Shown piece by piece: positions 63,533 to 64,000 of a DNA stretch of 64,000 nt. The stretch comes from Flavobacterium sp. UGB4466. GTDB taxonomy: Bacteria; Bacteroidota; Bacteroidia; Flavobacteriales; Flavobacteriaceae. The notes beneath the pieces were generated by a model. It was not told the DNA's origin. It did not search any database and saw only the letters and a list, made by a program, of their open reading frames with translations. Position numbers and translations under genes: made by a program. How positions within the stretch are numbered: the stretch's first letter is position 1; each line of letters opens with the position of its first letter. The DNA is taken from positions 1 to 64,000 of the forward strand of contig NZ_CAGKLC010000018.1 of assembly GCF_903469665.1 (NCBI RefSeq), given 5' to 3'.

Positions 63533-64000
63533 TTAATTTGCTTTTATCACACTAATTTTTTCCAGAGTAACTTTAGCGTCTCCGCCTCCGGTCTTTTTAA
63601 TTATAACTTGAAAATTCGCATTCGTATTCACTAAGTCATCTGAAATATAATAGGCATATTTAAGTTTTACTCCATCTTCACCAATTTCATGATTCTTTCC
63701 AATTCCGTGATCATGAGCAACTCCAAAGAAAGTCATCATTCCCACATACTGGTCTTTTTTTCCGGGATAACGAAGATAAACCGTATAATAATCACTTGGT
63801 TCTTTGTAAACAGACACATCCAGATTCAGAATTAATCTGGAATTGGCAGTTCTAAAAACTTTATTGGTATTTCTTGCAAAGGTACTGCTCACTTTATGGG
63901 TAAAAGCCGAAGTGCCTAATACTTTACCTACTTTCTGTTCCCAAACTACTTCTTCTTTAGCATCCTGAAAGGAGATTCTGGTTTTTACCTTATTTTCATT
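63533..64000 (-). CDS. 3' end of a beta-rich protein (partial, runs off window)
   Basis: The frame is open from the right edge to the TAA at 63533-63535 (about 155 residues). An internal GTG at 63892 could be mistaken for a start, but the frame continues upstream without a stop (NENKVKTRISFQDAKEEVVW..). The visible part is rich in beta-strand patterns (YTVYLRYPGKKDQYVGMMTF; VKLKYAYYISDDLV) with a His-rich turn (AHDHGIGKNHEIGEDG). Family not recognised. Confidence 0.6.
   Translation of the reverse strand, partial: NENKVKTRISFQDAKEEVVWEQKVGKVLGTSAFTHKVSSTFARNTNKVFRTANSRLILNLDVSVYKEPSDYYTVYLRYPGKKDQYVGMMTFFGVAHDHGIGKNHEIGEDGVKLKYAYYISDDLVNTNANFQVIIKKTGGGDAKVTLEKISVIKAN

Noticed and set aside
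63533..63892. Complete gene starting at GTG 63892
   Set aside because: The reading frame stays open to the window edge, so the real start is outside and the GTG is internal.

Overview
The window is chromosomal DNA of a Flavobacterium-like member of the Bacteroidota. The DNA is AT-rich. Promoters match the TTG-N17..23-TAnnTTTG pattern of this phylum, and starts have A-rich rather than Shine-Dalgarno leaders. Further markers are a type IX secretion sorting tail (42738-44591), a CarboxypepD_reg/TonB-type outer-membrane protein (50239-52641), a bacillithiol deacetylase (bshB1), and an isochorismate synthase/thioesterase pair of menaquinone type. Most genes are ordinary core or soft-core genes separated by small intergenic repeats.

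Layout. 1-4.5 kb: end of an unknown gene, a palindromic repeat, then a + strand run of SPFH protein (YdjI type), two zinc-ribbon proteins, an acidic unknown protein and a DUF2314-ankyrin protein; this looks like an envelope-stress locus. 4.6-6 kb: a TPM-domain protein, a second palindromic repeat, and a divergent XRE regulator/SymE-like pair whose 95-bp gap is full of TGTCAT boxes. 6-20.6 kb: small soluble enzymes and membrane proteins (arginase family, PhzF, three GNATs, three DUF1801, two AHSA1/SRPBCC, NTF2-like, MBL hydrolase, racemase, LOG), interrupted by a large minus-strand M14 peptidase. 20.6-24 kb (minus): VOC, DUF2625, and a Kef-type antiporter. 24-36.6 kb (+): L-serine dehydratase, SH3 protein, panB, a four-helix-bundle (S23/IVP) gene set in tandem repeats, RluA-type synthase, aldehyde dehydrogenase, a membrane protein, a 1350-aa hybrid histidine kinase and a zinc metallopeptidase. 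36.6-38.1 kb: a gene-poor stretch with a short GG-leader peptide gene that has its own promoter, a damaged second GG-type frame, several hairpins and tRNA-His. 38.1-40.6 kb (minus): bshB1, isochorismate synthase, thioesterase. 40.8-55.2 kb: lipoprotein, secreted endonuclease, purL, lipoprotein metzincin (minus), TonB-type receptor, small secreted protein and long-chain acyl-CoA ligase. 55.2-57.7 kb (minus): a compact RNA ligase translationally coupled to a 61-aa ORF, then a 167-aa protein and a 53-aa ORF; upstream lie decayed or tiny frames. 57.7-64 kb (minus): a giant DUF4132 protein, a 144-aa protein, and the 3' end of a gene that runs off the window.

How genes work together. Isochorismate synthase and the hotdog thioesterase fit menaquinone synthesis. 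The SPFH/zinc-ribbon run resembles in composition the B. subtilis ydjFGHI phage-shock locus, but no PspA is visible. The DUF4132 protein belongs to a family known from MoxR/vWA neighbourhoods (E. coli yeh/molR), but those partners are not inside the window.

The best candidates for undescribed biology are the GG-leader peptide gene at 36694-36864, the XRE/SymE-like pair with its repeated operator, and the RNA-ligase cassette. The clearest genome-architecture oddity is the palindromic repeat family, which may also have left a piece inside the purL coding sequence.
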